DNA of 64,000 nt, taken from contig JAOEVD010000004.1 in the NCBI GenBank assembly GCA_028383305.1, positions 1 to 64,000 of the forward strand, in the 5' to 3' direction. Position 1 is the first letter of the stretch. The number at the start of each line of letters is the position of its first letter. Of this stretch, positions 18,082 through 26,438 are shown piece by piece. This DNA comes from Candidatus Puniceispirillum sp. (lineage in GTDB: Bacteria; Pseudomonadota; Alphaproteobacteria; Puniceispirillales; Puniceispirillaceae). The notes beneath the pieces are model-generated. The model did not search any database. It saw only the letters and a list, made by a program, of their open reading frames with translations, and was not told the origin of the DNA. The translations under genes and the position numbers were made by a program.

Positions 18082-19418
18082 GCTGGTAGCCCCTGCAAGC
18101 GCGCAAGAACACGATCACGCCCCATAATTCCAAGCAAAGGCGCAAGCTCAGGCCCAGCATCAACACCCGTCAGCGCAAGGCGAAGCGGCATGAACAAGCC
18201 CTTGCCCTTAACCCCTGTTTCGGCCGCAATAGCTGTTGTCCAGCCTTTCCAGATTGACGCGTCAAGATCGCCTTGCGGTAATAATGCCGCCGCCGCATTG
18301 GTCACATTATTTGACTCGATAACAGGGGTGATTTCACCCGTGCAGATATTCCACCAAATCTTGGCCTCGCCAACGGTGCTGATATTTCCGCGAACCGTTT
18401 CCCAGAACAAGGCATCCCCGGCAATATTGGCATTGGAAAGCCGGTCTTTCACAACGTCAAATGACATTTCGTTAATGATCTGGCCGTTGATTTTCTGCAA
18501 TTCTGACGGATCAAATTTCGCCGTAGCGCGGCCAAAACGGCTAATATCAAACCCGGCAATGATGGCATCCATGCTGGATTGCGCCTCGACCGGATCGGCT
18601 GTGCCGATGCGCGCAAGAACACTGGCAATCGCCGCCGGTTCAATGCCGCTTTGGCGCAACTCGCCAATCGACAGGCTGCCAAGCCGTTTTGACAGGCCTT
18701 CGCCATCCGCCCCGGCAAGAAGCGCCAAATGCCCCATTGTTGGTGCGGTTGCGCCTAGGGCTTCAAAAAGCTGAATCTGCGCTGCCGAATTGGTCACATG
18801 ATCTTCACCGCGCAAAATATGCGTTATGCCATGATCAATATCATCAACAACCGACGCCATTGTATAGATTACCCGCCCATCTTCGCGCATCAGCACCGGA
18901 TCGGACAGGCTAGACATATGATAGGCGACATCGCCGCGCACCATGTCATGCCAACTGACCTCGGCATCATTCAGCAAAAACCGCCAATGTGGGCGTTGGC
19001 CATTGGCTTCAAATTTTGCCTTATCCTCGGCGCTTAGTTTCAGGCCAGCACGGTCATAGACTGGTGGGCGGCCAGCCGATAATTGCGCTTTGCGCTTGAG
19101 TGATAATTCTTCAGGCGTTTCATAACAGGCATAGGCACGGCCAGCGGCAACAAGCTGAGCCAATGCCTCATCATAGCGTGCAAGGCGCAATGATTGACGA
19201 TCCTCGCACTCCCAACCCATTCCCATCCAATCAAGATCGGCGCGGATATCGGCCTCAAACGCTTTGCTAGACCGCTCGGTATCAGTGTCATCAATCCGAA
19301 GCATGAATTGGCCGCCAGTTTTGTGGGCAAACAGGTAATTCACCAGGGCCGTCCGTAAATTACCGACATGCAATCGCCCAGTCGGGCTTGGGGCAAAACG
19401 GACTTTGACTGCAGTCAT
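18078..19418 (-). CDS. gltX: Glutamyl-tRNA synthetase
   Basis: Class I synthetase for glutamate. The HIGH motif is HVGN (17-20) after FAPSPTG, and the KMSKS equivalent is GLSKR. I chose ATG 19418 because AGGAG lies 7 bases upstream; an in-frame start 21 bases earlier lacks this. Length of 446 is slightly under the usual 460-490. It may be one of two GltX forms in the organism, which alphaproteobacteria often have; tRNA discrimination (Glu or Gln) cannot be told here. Confidence 0.95.
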   Translation of the reverse strand: MTAVKVRFAPSPTGRLHVGNLRTALVNYLFAHKTGGQFMLRIDDTDTERSSKAFEADIRADLDWMGMGWECEDRQSLRLARYDEALAQLVAAGRAYACYETPEELSLKRKAQLSAGRPPVYDRAGLKLSAEDKAKFEANGQRPHWRFLLNDAEVSWHDMVRGDVAYHMSSLSDPVLMREDGRVIYTMASVVDDIDHGITHILRGEDHVTNSAAQIQLFEALGATAPTMGHLALLAGADGEGLSKRLGSLSIGELRQSGIEPAAIASVLARIGTADPVEAQSSMDAIIAGFDISRFGRATAKFDPSELQKINGQIINEMSFDVVKDRLSNANIAGDALFWETVRGNISTVGEAKIWWNICTGEITPVIESNNVTNAAAALLPQGDLDASIWKGWTTAIAAETGVKGKGLFMPLRLALTGVDAGPELAPLLGIMGRDRVLARLQGLPA

Positions 19419-19497
19419 CAAACGACTCCTTTTTGGCACAGGGCCAGTCTTTGCAGGCGGCAGCCGGTTCGGTGGCTTGCCAAATATTTTTGACTCG

Positions 19498-21159
19498 TTA
19501 GGGTTTTATCGGGTTAAAGCCAGAGGTCAAGGGAAGGCGGCGATCACGACCAAAGGCAACTGGCGTCATTTTTGGACCCGGGGCAGCTTGAAACCGCTTA
19601 TATTCGGCGCGGAATAAAAGCTGGCTTGCCCGCACAACTTCAGCCCGATCATAGCCACGGCCAACAATCGTTTCGATATCGGCCATTTCTTCACACAAAG
19701 CCGCCATGATCGCATCCAACCGGTCATACGGCGGCAACGAGTCAGTGTCTTTTTGGTCAGGGCGCAATTCGGCTGATGGTGGCTTGTCAATGATGCGTTG
19801 CGGGATCACAATGCCGTCAGGGCCAGCTGCCCCGCGCGGCAAATGCTGATTGCGCCAGTCACAAAGCCGGAACACATCAACTTTCCAAACATCTTTTAGC
19901 GGTGCATAGCCGCCGCACATATCGCCATAAAGCGTTGAATAGCCAGCCGCATATTCGGATTTATTGCCTGTCGCCAGCACCATTGATCCATGTTTGTTCG
20001 AGATACCCATCAAGATTAATCCACGCAAACGCGACTGGATATTTTCTTCGGCGACATTCGGTTCGGTACCAGCAAACTGTTCAGCCAGCATCTGGTCAAG
20101 CGCGCCCATTGCCGGCGTGATCGCAATATTATCAAGCCGGATGCCAAGGGCATTTGCCAGTTCAGCAGCATCATCAAGGCTTTCTTGGCTTGTATAGGCC
20201 GACGGCATCATCACCGCATGAACCGCATCCGCACCAAGCGCGTCAACAGCGAGTGCGGCAACCAGCGCCGAGTCAATGCCACCCGACAAACCAAGAACAA
20301 CCCCCGGAAACCCATTTTTATGGACATAGTCACGAAGCCCATGACATAGGCCGCGATAAAGCGCGGTCAAATCACCATCGGGCGGCGAAATCTGGCCGGT
20401 AAGCGTGACCATACCCGCTGTTTTCTGCGCTGAAACAACCACTATTGACTCAGAAAAGCTTGGCAAATGACAGGCAAGCTTGCCACCAGCATTGATTGCA
20501 AAAGACCCGCCGTCGTAAACAAGCTCATCCTGCCCACCAACCATATTGACATAGGCAACCGGCAAACCAGTTTCGACGGTTCGCGCCACAATTGTTGACA
20601 TGCGGCGTTCAGGCTTGGTCACGTCAAATGGTGACGCATTGATTGCAATGATAAGATCGGCACCTGATTCTTCAAGACATTCGGCAACATTCGCCTCCCA
20701 TATATCTTCGCAAATTGGAAATCCGATTTTCAGTCCCCGCAACATGGCAGGGCCAGGCATCTGACCAGCGGCAAAATTGCGCTTATCATCAAACACGCCG
20801 TAATTTGGCAAATTCACCTTGTCAAATCGGGCAAGCTGGGCACCGCCATCAAGAATGAAAACCGAATTATAAATAGCGCCATCAGCGGCAACCGGCGCAC
20901 CAACAACAATTGCCGGACCCCCATCAGCAGTTAGCTTTGCCAATGCGTCAATACCTGCAGCAACATCAGCCATGAAATCAGCCCGAAGCACAAGATCATC
21001 ACAAGGATAACCGGAAAGATACATTTCAGGGGTGACAATGATTTCAGCGCCATGGCTCGCAGCTTGCGTCCGTGCCTCGGCAAGACGGCTGACATTGGCA
21101 TTTACATTGCCAAGATGCGCGTTCAATTGGGCGAGCGCGATTAGAACCGGCTTTGTCAT
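19498..21159 (-). CDS. nadE: Glutamine-dependent NAD+ synthetase
   Basis: Makes NAD from nicotinate adenine dinucleotide using glutamine nitrogen. The N-terminal nitrilase-type glutaminase domain has Glu45, Lys114 and Cys150; the C-terminal ligase domain has the ATP loop SGGIDS (292-297). Total length of 553 is normal for the two-domain form. AAAAGG lies 7 bases before ATG. It follows the nicotinate phosphoribosyltransferase gene by 15 bases, so NAD salvage and final amidation are co-transcribed. Confidence 0.96.
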   Translation of the reverse strand: MTKPVLIALAQLNAHLGNVNANVSRLAEARTQAASHGAEIIVTPEMYLSGYPCDDLVLRADFMADVAAGIDALAKLTADGGPAIVVGAPVAADGAIYNSVFILDGGAQLARFDKVNLPNYGVFDDKRNFAAGQMPGPAMLRGLKIGFPICEDIWEANVAECLEESGADLIIAINASPFDVTKPERRMSTIVARTVETGLPVAYVNMVGGQDELVYDGGSFAINAGGKLACHLPSFSESIVVVSAQKTAGMVTLTGQISPPDGDLTALYRGLCHGLRDYVHKNGFPGVVLGLSGGIDSALVAALAVDALGADAVHAVMMPSAYTSQESLDDAAELANALGIRLDNIAITPAMGALDQMLAEQFAGTEPNVAEENIQSRLRGLILMGISNKHGSMVLATGNKSEYAAGYSTLYGDMCGGYAPLKDVWKVDVFRLCDWRNQHLPRGAAGPDGIVIPQRIIDKPPSAELRPDQKDTDSLPPYDRLDAIMAALCEEMADIETIVGRGYDRAEVVRASQLLFRAEYKRFQAAPGPKMTPVAFGRDRRLPLTSGFNPIKP

Positions 21160-21174
21160 GAAACAATCAACCTT

Positions 21175-22311
21175 TTACTTATACAAAAGAAATTCACGGC
21201 CAGCCTTGACCCGTGGCTTGCCATCATAGGCAACAATATCCGCTGTCGCATAGGTTTGCGACCAGATTTGCGGCAAATATGATCCGGTACCAATCACGTC
21301 AACAGGCGCATTGGCAAGGGCAAAAACACGGCATTTATCGGGCCCAAAACCGCTGGAGGCAACGATTTTCACCTTGTCAAAGCCGTTATTATCAAGCTGT
21401 TCGCGCATATACCAAACCGCCGCCGCACTTACGCCTGTTCCTAGCAGAAAACGCAATTCATCTTCGGTTCGATAGCCGCGCAAAGCCTGCGGAACATTGC
21501 GTTCCAAAACCGCATAGGATGATTGGGTGTCAAGCCCTTCAACATAGCGTCCACCATGCGTATCAAGACGAAGCGATAAGGTGCCTGCCTTACTGTGGTC
21601 ATGAAAATGCGCGGCCACAGCAAGCCCATCGGTGATTTCTTGACCAAAATAGTCAACCAGCACCGTCAAAGGCGCATCGGGCACGGTTTGGTGAAACATT
21701 TCGGCGGCACGAACGGTTGATCCGGCATAGCCAATCAGGGCATGCGGCATTGTTCCCCTGCCCTTTTCCTGACCAAAGAAATGCGCGGTTGCATCGGCAG
21801 CACAACCAACAAAGCCAATGGCATTGGCTTTGGCCTTGGCCTTGGCAGCACCGACCGACGCACCATAAGCCATGAGTTCGGCCATTTCACTGCCAGCGCA
21901 ATGGCGAGCATCCATCGCCAGAAATGCCACATTTGGCAATTCCATGCACATATTAAAGGCGTTATAGGCAGCGACACAGGCTGGCCCAAGGCGTTGCAGA
22001 AAAATTGTTTCAAGGTCGACAAGAACCGAAAAGGGGCCGGTGATATAACACATTGGCTCGCCAGCACCGATCCATGCTCCTTCAACATAGAGCTGTTCGA
22101 TTTTTAAAGTGGCACCGCGGGATTGCGCCATTGCGGTAATCCATTCGATGGCCAAACGTCCGGCAAAGGTAACCGGACGCCGCATGAAAACTGCATAGGT
22201 GACTTCACAATCACCATTTGCCATGACGACTTTGCGTGTGTGATTGAAATAGGTATCGGTTAGACTCGGCTGAATTTCCGGAGTCGGCCCGCTGCTCGCA
22301 AATTTTGCCAT
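21175..22311 (-). CDS. Nicotinate phosphoribosyltransferase
   Basis: A 378-residue phosphoribosyltransferase of the NAPRTase family that converts nicotinate and PRPP to nicotinate mononucleotide. Recognisable parts are SLTDTYFNHT near the N-terminus (16-25), MDARHCAGSEMAELMAYGAS mid-protein, VDYFGQEITDG, and RLDTHGGRYVEG. The closely following nadE supports the NAD role. AAGG precedes ATG at 7 bases. Sequence type resembles the shorter pncB-like form rather than the longer human-type enzyme, but I have not aligned it. Confidence 0.87.
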   Translation of the reverse strand: MAKFASSGPTPEIQPSLTDTYFNHTRKVVMANGDCEVTYAVFMRRPVTFAGRLAIEWITAMAQSRGATLKIEQLYVEGAWIGAGEPMCYITGPFSVLVDLETIFLQRLGPACVAAYNAFNMCMELPNVAFLAMDARHCAGSEMAELMAYGASVGAAKAKAKANAIGFVGCAADATAHFFGQEKGRGTMPHALIGYAGSTVRAAEMFHQTVPDAPLTVLVDYFGQEITDGLAVAAHFHDHSKAGTLSLRLDTHGGRYVEGLDTQSSYAVLERNVPQALRGYRTEDELRFLLGTGVSAAAVWYMREQLDNNGFDKVKIVASSGFGPDKCRVFALANAPVDVIGTGSYLPQIWSQTYATADIVAYDGKPRVKAGREFLLYK

Positions 22312-22385
22312 CAGTCTACCTTGTTAAAAATGGATCGAGACCACCGACGCAAATCATAACAGCGTATGACAAAGCCTTTGATCCT

Positions 22386-23765
22386 TTATACGGCCTTGGA
22401 CATATAAGACGGTACACCGCGCCGACGTTTCAGCAAATCGGCAAGAAGAAACGCAAGTTCAAGCGCCTGCGCCCCATTCAAACGCGGATCACAATGCGTA
22501 TGATAGCGATCGCCAAGGTTGGCCTCGGTTACATCAACAACACCGCCAACACATTCGGTGACATTCTGTCCTGTCATTTCGAAATGGACGCCACCCGGAT
22601 AGGTGCCAATCTCGTCATGCGCGTCAAAAAAGCCTGTAACTTCGGACATCACATCATCAACACGGCGTGTTTTATAGCCGCTGCTGGCCTTGATGGTGTT
22701 GCCATGCATCGGATCACAGCACCATACAACATTCGCCCCATGCGCCTTAACCGCCCGCAAAAGTGGTGGCAAACCGCTTCGCACCTTTTCCGCGCCCATC
22801 CGAACAATCAAGGTCAACCGGCCAGCCTGATTGCTTGGGTTCAAAATATCAATCAAACGCAGCAACTCGTCAGGATCAAGGCTTGGCCCGCATTTCAGGC
22901 CAATCGGATTGGAAATGCCACGCATATATTCAACATGCGCACCATCAGGCTGGCGAGTCCGGTCGCCAATCCACAACATATGTGCCGATGTGTCGTACCA
23001 TCCCTGTTCGTCAGTAATGGTATCGCGGCGCGTCATGGCCTCTTCAAACCCGAGAAGAAGCGCCTCATGGCTGGTGTAAAGCTCGGTTTCGGCAAGCGGA
23101 CGCGCCGTTGCTGATGTTACCCCGCAAGCCTTCATGAAATTCAGGCTTTCTTCGATGCGTTCGGCAAGCGCTTCAAAACGCTGTGTTTGCGGCGTGTCTT
23201 TCAAAAAGTCAGCCACCCAGCTATGCACCTTGGTCAAATCGGCAAGCCCACCTTGGGCAAAGGCGCGAAGCAAATTCAAGGTTGATGCTGATTGTTCATA
23301 AACACGAAGCAACCGCCGCGGATCTGGGATACGTTCATCTTTGGTAAAGGCTGGACCATTGATCATATCGCCGCGATAGCTTGGCAATTCGATACCATCA
23401 ATCACTTCGGTCGGCGCTGAACGTGGCTTGGCAAATTGACCTGCCATCCGGCCGATCTTGATGACCGGCATCGAGGCGCCATAGGTCAGCACCACCGCCA
23501 TCTGCAACATGACTTTAAAGCTGTCGCGGATGTTATTTGCTGAAAATTCGGCAAAGCTCTCGGCGCAGTCACCACCTTGCAACAAAAACGCCTCTCCACG
23601 CGCCACGCTGCCAAGACGGTCGCGAAGGCTTTGCGCCTCACCGGCGAAAACCAGCGGCGGACGACCCGAAATAATCTTTTCAACAGCGTTCAGCCGGTCA
23701 AGATCGGGGTATTCCGGCACTTGTTGAATTGGAAAGCTGCGCCAGCTATTTGGTTGCCAAGTCAT
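22386..23765 (-). CDS. aroG: 3-deoxy-7-phosphoheptulonate synthase, class II
   Basis: First step of the shikimate pathway (PEP plus erythrose 4-phosphate). It is the plant-like class II type, 459 residues: [11 protein letters not shown] (61-71, metal-ligand Cys67), [16 protein letters not shown], then [18 protein letters not shown] and [13 protein letters not shown] lies 9 bases before ATG. The upstream region carries two motifs also seen before the unknown gene at 25403-25822 (see separate entries). It is likely the sole or main DAHP synthase, but that is inference. Confidence 0.95.
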   Translation of the reverse strand: MTWQPNSWRSFPIQQVPEYPDLDRLNAVEKIISGRPPLVFAGEAQSLRDRLGSVARGEAFLLQGGDCAESFAEFSANNIRDSFKVMLQMAVVLTYGASMPVIKIGRMAGQFAKPRSAPTEVIDGIELPSYRGDMINGPAFTKDERIPDPRRLLRVYEQSASTLNLLRAFAQGGLADLTKVHSWVADFLKDTPQTQRFEALAERIEESLNFMKACGVTSATARPLAETELYTSHEALLLGFEEAMTRRDTITDEQGWYDTSAHMLWIGDRTRQPDGAHVEYMRGISNPIGLKCGPSLDPDELLRLIDILNPSNQAGRLTLIVRMGAEKVRSGLPPLLRAVKAHGANVVWCCDPMHGNTIKASSGYKTRRVDDVMSEVTGFFDAHDEIGTYPGGVHFEMTGQNVTECVGGVVDVTEANLGDRYHTHCDPRLNGAQALELAFLLADLLKRRRGVPSYMSKAV

Positions 23766-23782
23766 TTGATTTTCGTCCTTCT

Positions 23783-23803
23783 AAGGCGAGATGGCTTGCG
23801 AAC
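23783..23803 (-). promoter_or_regulatory. Shared motif B, copy 1 (upstream of aroG)
   Basis: On the plus strand this reads AAGGCGAGATGGCTTGCGAA plus C. It matches a copy at 25874-25894 in 18 of 21 positions and directly abuts the aroG ribosome site. Role unknown; it could be a protein or RNA-level control element. Confidence 0.4.
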
Positions 23804-23844
23804 AGCACTACCGACCTCACCCCTATCATTGGAATTACAGCTCA

Positions 23845-23860
23845 ATATCGCGGATTTGCG
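23845..23860 (-). promoter_or_regulatory. Shared motif A, copy 1 (upstream of aroG)
   Basis: ATATCGCGGATTTGCG on the plus strand matches 15 of 16 bases at 25824-25839, beside the start of the unknown gene. It lies in the gap between gor and aroG. Confidence 0.35.
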
Positions 23861-23912
23861 CTGTTTTTTCAAGCTTTATTCCGACAGCAGCGCTGGCGAG
23901 AATTTGCCAAGC

Positions 23913-25289
23913 CTAGCCATCTTTACGCGGTGTGCGCATGGTTACAAACTCTTCGGCTGCGGTAGGGTGAATGCCAATGGTGGCGTCAAAATCTGCTTTG
24001 GTTGCCCCCATCTTTACCGCAATCGCGATGCCTTGCATGATTTCACCGCAATCCGGCCCCATTGTATGCACGCCAATAACCTTGTCGCTTGCCGCTTCGA
24101 CAATCAGTTTCATGTAGGTTTTTTCACCGCGCCCTGAAATGGTGTTTTTCATCGCCCGGAACTGGCTTTCAAAGACTGTGACCTTGCCATGGGCATTGAT
24201 TGCATCGGCTTCAGACAGACCAACCGATGCGATGGGTGGCTGGCTGAAAACGGCCGAGGCAACATTGGCATGATCGGCCTTGCGCGGGCGATTGCCAAAT
24301 TCACTATCGGAAAAGGCATGGCCTTCGGCAATCGCAACTGGCGTCAGATTAATTCGGTTTGTGACGTCACCAATGGCAAAAAGGCTTGGCAGGTTCGTTT
24401 GTGACATATCATCAACAATGATTTCGCCCTGTTTGCCAAGCTTGACTCCCAAATCATCAAGGCCAAGATTGGCAGTATTTGGCCTGCGCCCGGTGGCCGC
24501 CATGATCTGATCAACCGCTAGCCTGCTGTCATCGCTAAGATGTACCTGCTTACCGCCATTTTCAGCTGTAACCTGATCAATGGTGGTTTCGGGGTGAAGA
24601 ATAATTCCGCGATCGGTAAGCGCTGTTGCAATGTGCGCGCGAACATCATCATCAAAACCACGAAGCGGCAAATCACTCCGATAAATCAGATGGGTTCGCG
24701 CCCCAAGCCCGTTGAAAATACCGGCAAATTCAAGCGCAATATAGCCGCTGCCATAAATGGCAATTTCCTTTGGCATTTCGGGCAGATCCAGCGCTTCGTT
24801 CGAGCTGATGGCATGATGTTTCATGCCGGGAACATCGATAAATTGCGGCGCACCACCAACCGCGATCAAAATTTTGCCAGCACTATAGACATCCGCGCCA
24901 ACGCTGACCTCATTCGAGCCAGTGACCCGCCCCCAGCCCTCGATCAAGGTAGCACCAGCATTTTTCAATAGCGACCGATAAATATTTTCCAACCGGCTAA
25001 TTTCAGCATCTTTCGCGGCGATCAAGCCCGGCCAATCATGCAACAAACCATCAATCTGCCACCCAAAGCCGCGAGCATCTTCAACATCGGCTGAAAAGCT
25101 AGCCGCATACATCAACAGCTTTTTCGGCACACAGCCGCGGATAACGCAAGTTCCACCCGGCCGGTCTCCTTCGATCACCGCAACCTTGGCACCATGACCA
25201 GCGGCGATGCGGCCAGCACGAACGCCGCCAGACCCTGCGCCAATCACAATCAAATCATAGTCAAAATTCTGCGAAGATTGGGCCATCAT
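23913..25289 (-). CDS. gor: Glutathione-disulfide reductase
   Basis: FAD- and NADPH-dependent enzyme that keeps glutathione reduced. The redox disulfide is CVIRGC (Cys48 and Cys53) after GGT, the FAD fold is VIGAGSGG (15-22), the NADPH-binding fold is IYGSGYIALEFAG, and the C-terminal active-site His441 is in HPTAAEE. Length of 458 is normal. An AAAGG site is 6 bases before ATG. Glutathione is also needed by the CGFS glutaredoxin in this window. Confidence 0.95.
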   Translation of the reverse strand: MMAQSSQNFDYDLIVIGAGSGGVRAGRIAAGHGAKVAVIEGDRPGGTCVIRGCVPKKLLMYAASFSADVEDARGFGWQIDGLLHDWPGLIAAKDAEISRLENIYRSLLKNAGATLIEGWGRVTGSNEVSVGADVYSAGKILIAVGGAPQFIDVPGMKHHAISSNEALDLPEMPKEIAIYGSGYIALEFAGIFNGLGARTHLIYRSDLPLRGFDDDVRAHIATALTDRGIILHPETTIDQVTAENGGKQVHLSDDSRLAVDQIMAATGRRPNTANLGLDDLGVKLGKQGEIIVDDMSQTNLPSLFAIGDVTNRINLTPVAIAEGHAFSDSEFGNRPRKADHANVASAVFSQPPIASVGLSEADAINAHGKVTVFESQFRAMKNTISGRGEKTYMKLIVEAASDKVIGVHTMGPDCGEIMQGIAIAVKMGATKADFDATIGIHPTAAEEFVTMRTPRKDG

Positions 25290-25402
25290 TTTTTGCCTTT
25301 GGCTGCCGGTTGGATTGTGATGAGGGTATGCCTCTATCTAAAAATCTTGTCGCGCATTCAGCCGCCAAGTTCAAGATGATTCCCAAGCCATCAAACCGCG
25401 GA

Positions 25403-25822
25403 TTAGATACTATCGCGTTTATCGGCCAAAGGTTCTGCAATTGGCGGCGACAAATAGTCGGCAAAAATAACATCGTTAAGGCTGGCAAAATTGGCAATGG
25501 CCAAAGCCAGTTGGTCCGTCGTAAGCGTCTCAACGTCAATAAAACGGTGCAAGGTTACCGTTGCCGCCCCCGAACAAATGCCAAAGGGGTGCTGCGCATG
25601 GGCAATCGTATCTTCGAGAAGCAGTATCGTCAAAAAAGATGCCTTTAGCGGGCCGCTGCCATCGCGGGCAACCTTACTGGACAAAAGCGCCTGATTGGCA
25701 TGATGCAGCAATTCGACCTGAATGATGGCATTGTCATTTACCGGCATCATACAGCGGCTTGCGGCAAGCGTAACAACCCGATCATGCAAAAGATGATGTT
25801 TGGTTTCGCCAAAGCCTGACAT
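25403..25822 (-). CDS. Hypothetical protein
   Basis: 139 residues that I do not recognise. No signal peptide or membrane helix is clear. The composition is protein-like (balanced, long hydrophobic helix LKASFLTILLLEDTIAHA), and the C-terminal half (ATVTLHRFIDVETLTTDQ, then LALAIANFASL) weakly resembles the last strand-helix of CesT/YbjN-type chaperone-like folds; that is speculative. No ribosome site is visible before ATG 25822, and the upstream frame closes 15 codons earlier. It precedes gor on the same strand by 113 bases and shares two upstream motifs with aroG. Confidence 0.6.
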   Translation of the reverse strand: MSGFGETKHHLLHDRVVTLAASRCMMPVNDNAIIQVELLHHANQALLSSKVARDGSGPLKASFLTILLLEDTIAHAQHPFGICSGAATVTLHRFIDVETLTTDQLALAIANFASLNDVIFADYLSPPIAEPLADKRDSI

Positions 25823-25823
25823 G

Positions 25824-25839
25824 ATATGGCGGATTTGCG
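25824..25839 (-). promoter_or_regulatory. Shared motif A, copy 2
   Basis: ATATGGCGGATTTGCG on the plus strand, 15 of 16 identical to the copy before aroG, directly next to the start codon of the unknown gene. Confidence 0.35.
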
Positions 25840-25873
25840 ATTTCGTGCTGGGATGAATCTCTGGTCAAACTCC

Positions 25874-25894
25874 AAGGCGAGATGGTTTGTGAGC
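25874..25894 (-). promoter_or_regulatory. Shared motif B, copy 2
   Basis: AAGGCGAGATGGTTTGTGAG plus C, 18 of 21 identical to the copy before aroG. The shorter echo TGGCGAGAT follows at about 25898. Confidence 0.4.
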
Positions 25895-25944
25895 CGATGG
25901 CGAGATATCCAAGATCCACGTACGGCAAAAACAATATTTTTTCG

Positions 25945-25961
25945 ATGATAAATCTTATCAT
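25945..25961. promoter_or_regulatory. Palindrome ATGATAA-ATC-TTATCAT, candidate operator
   Basis: A perfect 7-bp inverted repeat with a 3-base centre in AT-rich sequence between divergent genes. Size and symmetry suit a dimeric regulator, but no family is assigned. Confidence 0.4.
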
Positions 25962-26039
25962 AAATTAACGAATTATTCAGAAATATCATTGCTCAAAGCG
26001 TTTTTCTATTATGCAGAGATATAACCCTATTGGAGGGTC

Positions 26040-26057
26040 GTAAAATCTGCATTTTAC
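26040..26057. repeat. Inverted repeat GTAAAAT-CTGC-ATTTTAC
   Basis: Perfect 7-bp stem with a 4-base loop. There is no T-run after it, so it does not look like a terminator. Confidence 0.4.
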
Positions 26058-26236
26058 CGGCAATGCTTTGCGTCCATTCAATAACGAAAAACAATTATAG
26101 ATTGCCATTTGGCTGCTATTGCGGCCGTTTTTCAAGACGTGGCACCCGGCATGGTGCGTCCAATATTACAGAACAAGGGCGAACGCGCTGTTGTCTTCGT
26201 GCCGATAGTTTTGCGCCCGTCAATTTAGCATATCGT

Positions 26237-26293
26237 CTGGCGTATAGTTGGCTGGCGTATAGTTGGCTGGCGTATCGTTGGCTGGCGTATCGT
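26237..26293. repeat. 15-bp tandem repeat (minisatellite), four copies
   Basis: The unit CTGGCGTATMGTTGG occurs four times head to tail (starting at 26237, 26252, 26267 and 26282; the last is incomplete). Copies one and two have A, and copies three and four have C, at the variable position. Being a multiple of three, it reads as a five-residue repeat in every frame, but no convincing gene covers it. Likely a slippage-prone locus. Confidence 0.85.
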
Positions 26294-26367
26294 CGTATGC
26301 GTTTAAAACGTATCAAGCTGCGGCAATCATTGCGCCATGCAACTGGTCACGATAAGCTAGGGGTGAA

Positions 26368-26381
26368 CCCGAAATTTCGGG
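26368..26381. promoter_or_regulatory. 14-bp palindrome CCCGAAATTTCGGG
   Basis: Perfect palindrome 57 bases before the aacS start, with no T-tract after it, so an operator is more likely than a terminator. TGTGATCATT occurs twice directly after it (26394 and 26406), spaced 12 bases, close to the start codon. Confidence 0.35.
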
Positions 26382-26438
26382 CGCATCACGGATGTGATCA
26401 TTTGCTGTGATCATTGTCTTTTTTCTTGGGTTTCATCA

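Larger units (their letters stand above)
25823..26438. other. 616-bp non-coding, AT-rich region with palindromes and a minisatellite
   Basis: This is the longest gap without a credible gene. It lies between divergent genes and holds shared motifs A and B, a 7-bp palindrome at 25945, a hairpin at 26040, four 15-bp tandem repeats at 26237, a 14-bp palindrome at 26368 and a doubled TGTGATCATT just before aacS. The part from about 25920 to 26100 is visibly richer in A+T than its surroundings. Two overlapping frames that cross the repeats have no coding character. Confidence 0.6.

Noticed and set aside
18190-18774. 194-residue frame opposite gltX
   Set aside because: Antisense shadow with low-complexity Ser/Ala/Arg composition.
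26237-26293. Tandem repeats considered as a CRISPR array
   Set aside because: Units are only 15 bp, are contiguous without unique spacers, and no cas genes are near.
26030-26410. Plus-strand frame with five-residue AYSWL-type repeats
   Set aside because: The repetitiveness comes only from the 15-bp minisatellite; the rest is Cys- and Arg-rich with no domain, and it overlaps the aacS start.
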